A stretch of 64,000 nt of DNA from Rhodospirillales bacterium (GTDB taxonomy: Bacteria; Pseudomonadota; Alphaproteobacteria; Micavibrionales; Micavibrionaceae): the NCBI GenBank assembly GCA_020638155.1, contig JACKJB010000001.1:1178001-1242000 (forward strand). Reading direction: 5' to 3'. The position numbers were made by a program, and so were the translations under genes. Each line of letters opens with the position of its first letter. Position 1 is the stretch's first letter. Positions 63,630 through 64,000 of the stretch are shown one piece after another. The notes beneath the pieces are model-generated. The model worked only from the letters and a program-made list of their open reading frames with translations. It was not told the DNA's origin and made no database searches.

Positions 63630-63643
63630 CGGTTTTAGGGATC

Positions 63644-63681
63644 ACCACAGAGAACACAGAGTGCACAGAGATTGCACGGAG
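63644..63681. repeat. Short tandem repeat after GxxExxY gene
   Basis: Units CCACAGAGA, ACACAGAGT, GCACAGAGA, TTGCACGGAG show a nine- to ten-base periodic motif ACAGAG between the GxxExxY stop and the next gene. The period is close to one helical turn. Confidence 0.6.
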
Positions 63682-63687
63682 AAAGCC

Positions 63688-64000
63688 ATGAATTTTAAAA
63701 TATTTGTTTTTGGTTTTTTAACAGGGTGCTTAATTGTGACGGCGGGATGGTTTGGCTATAAATCTTTTTTTAAAAAACGCATTGATAGATTCGAAGGGCA
63801 AGTCGGTCATTTAGATCAAGGCCAATCATTTGTTGATTTTATAGACTCTCATGACAAGCAAATAGTGTATTTAGACATTTACATGGATGGAGCAGAAATC
63901 TCCAGTCCTACATCAAATCGGAGCAACGTTTTCACAATTTACACCAGTTGCTTAGATGAAGAAATCTCAGCTTTGACTTGCTCAGGAGGCGAATACTTAG
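63688..64000 (+). CDS. Unknown single-pass membrane protein (3' end beyond window)
   Basis: ATG 63688 opens MNFKIFVFGFLTGCLIVTAG and continues WFGYKSFFKKRIDRFEGQVGHL, then LDIYMDGAEISSPTSNRSNVFTIYTSCLDEEISALTCSGGEYL at the window edge. It has one transmembrane helix near the N-terminus and probably a beta-rich exported domain. The frame is still open at base 64000. AT-rich in comparison with carA. Confidence 0.6.
   Translation, partial: MNFKIFVFGFLTGCLIVTAGWFGYKSFFKKRIDRFEGQVGHLDQGQSFVDFIDSHDKQIVYLDIYMDGAEISSPTSNRSNVFTIYTSCLDEEISALTCSGGEYL

Overview
The window looks like chromosome from an alphaproteobacterium with a lipid A outer membrane. This is an inference from gene content and order, not a database match. 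Supporting signs are the block carA / gatB-yqeY / dnaG / rpoD, a DUF3126 protein, a class II DAHP synthase, Kdo transferase plus lpxK, and an ornithine-lipid pair olsB-olsA. Some features recall Micavibrio-like or Rhodospirillales relatives, but I cannot fix the lineage.

Layout. 1-10.9 kb, minus strand: a type IV pilus assembly operon of MSHA-like layout (GspE/PilB ATPase, PilC, a PilM-PilN fusion, PilO-like, PilP/MshK-like, an orphan ABC ATPase, a TPR protein, prepilin peptidase PilD, and PilT running off the left edge). No pilin or secretin gene is in view. 11.1-14.0 kb: an MBOAT/SGNH O-acyltransferase pair split by a roughly 270-bp MITE-like element. 14.0-18.3 kb: an unknown protein, a response regulator and a GT-C / LABN / GT2 glycosyltransferase cassette. 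18.5-22.7 kb: two tRNA-Arg genes, secreted proteins of unknown role and a receiver plus Hpt-like pair. 22.8-28.9 kb: etfBA, a PEBP protein, fructosamine kinase, a LMW phosphatase, olsBA and DUF3126. 29.1-31.1 kb: a tandem pair of nine-cysteine secreted paralogues. 32.1-37.1 kb: waaA, lpxK, an LpxL-type acyltransferase and gor. 37.1-49.7 kb: housekeeping genes (HD phosphohydrolase, DAHP synthase, nadE, gltX, ilvA, trmJ, rpsD, a cNMP-binding protein) with small unknowns.

49.7-53.4 kb is a visibly AT-richer accessory island next to a tRNA(CAT). It holds a specificity subunit and the two ends of a nuclease-methyltransferase gene whose middle has been replaced by an IS3-type element. 53.4-64 kb: rpoD, dnaG, gatB/yqeY, carA, a large ankyrin-like/LysM/subtilase-like protein, carbonic anhydrase, a GxxExxY protein and a partial gene at the right edge.

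The most notable observations are two genes (pilC and the SGNH gene) that seem to start at ATA codons behind good Shine-Dalgarno sequences, the MITE that cut an operon at a TA while keeping the upstream stop codon, the decayed restriction-modification locus, the 846-residue multidomain protein, and the tandem cysteine-rich secreted pair. Several dispersed palindromic (REP-like) and inverted repeats lie between genes.
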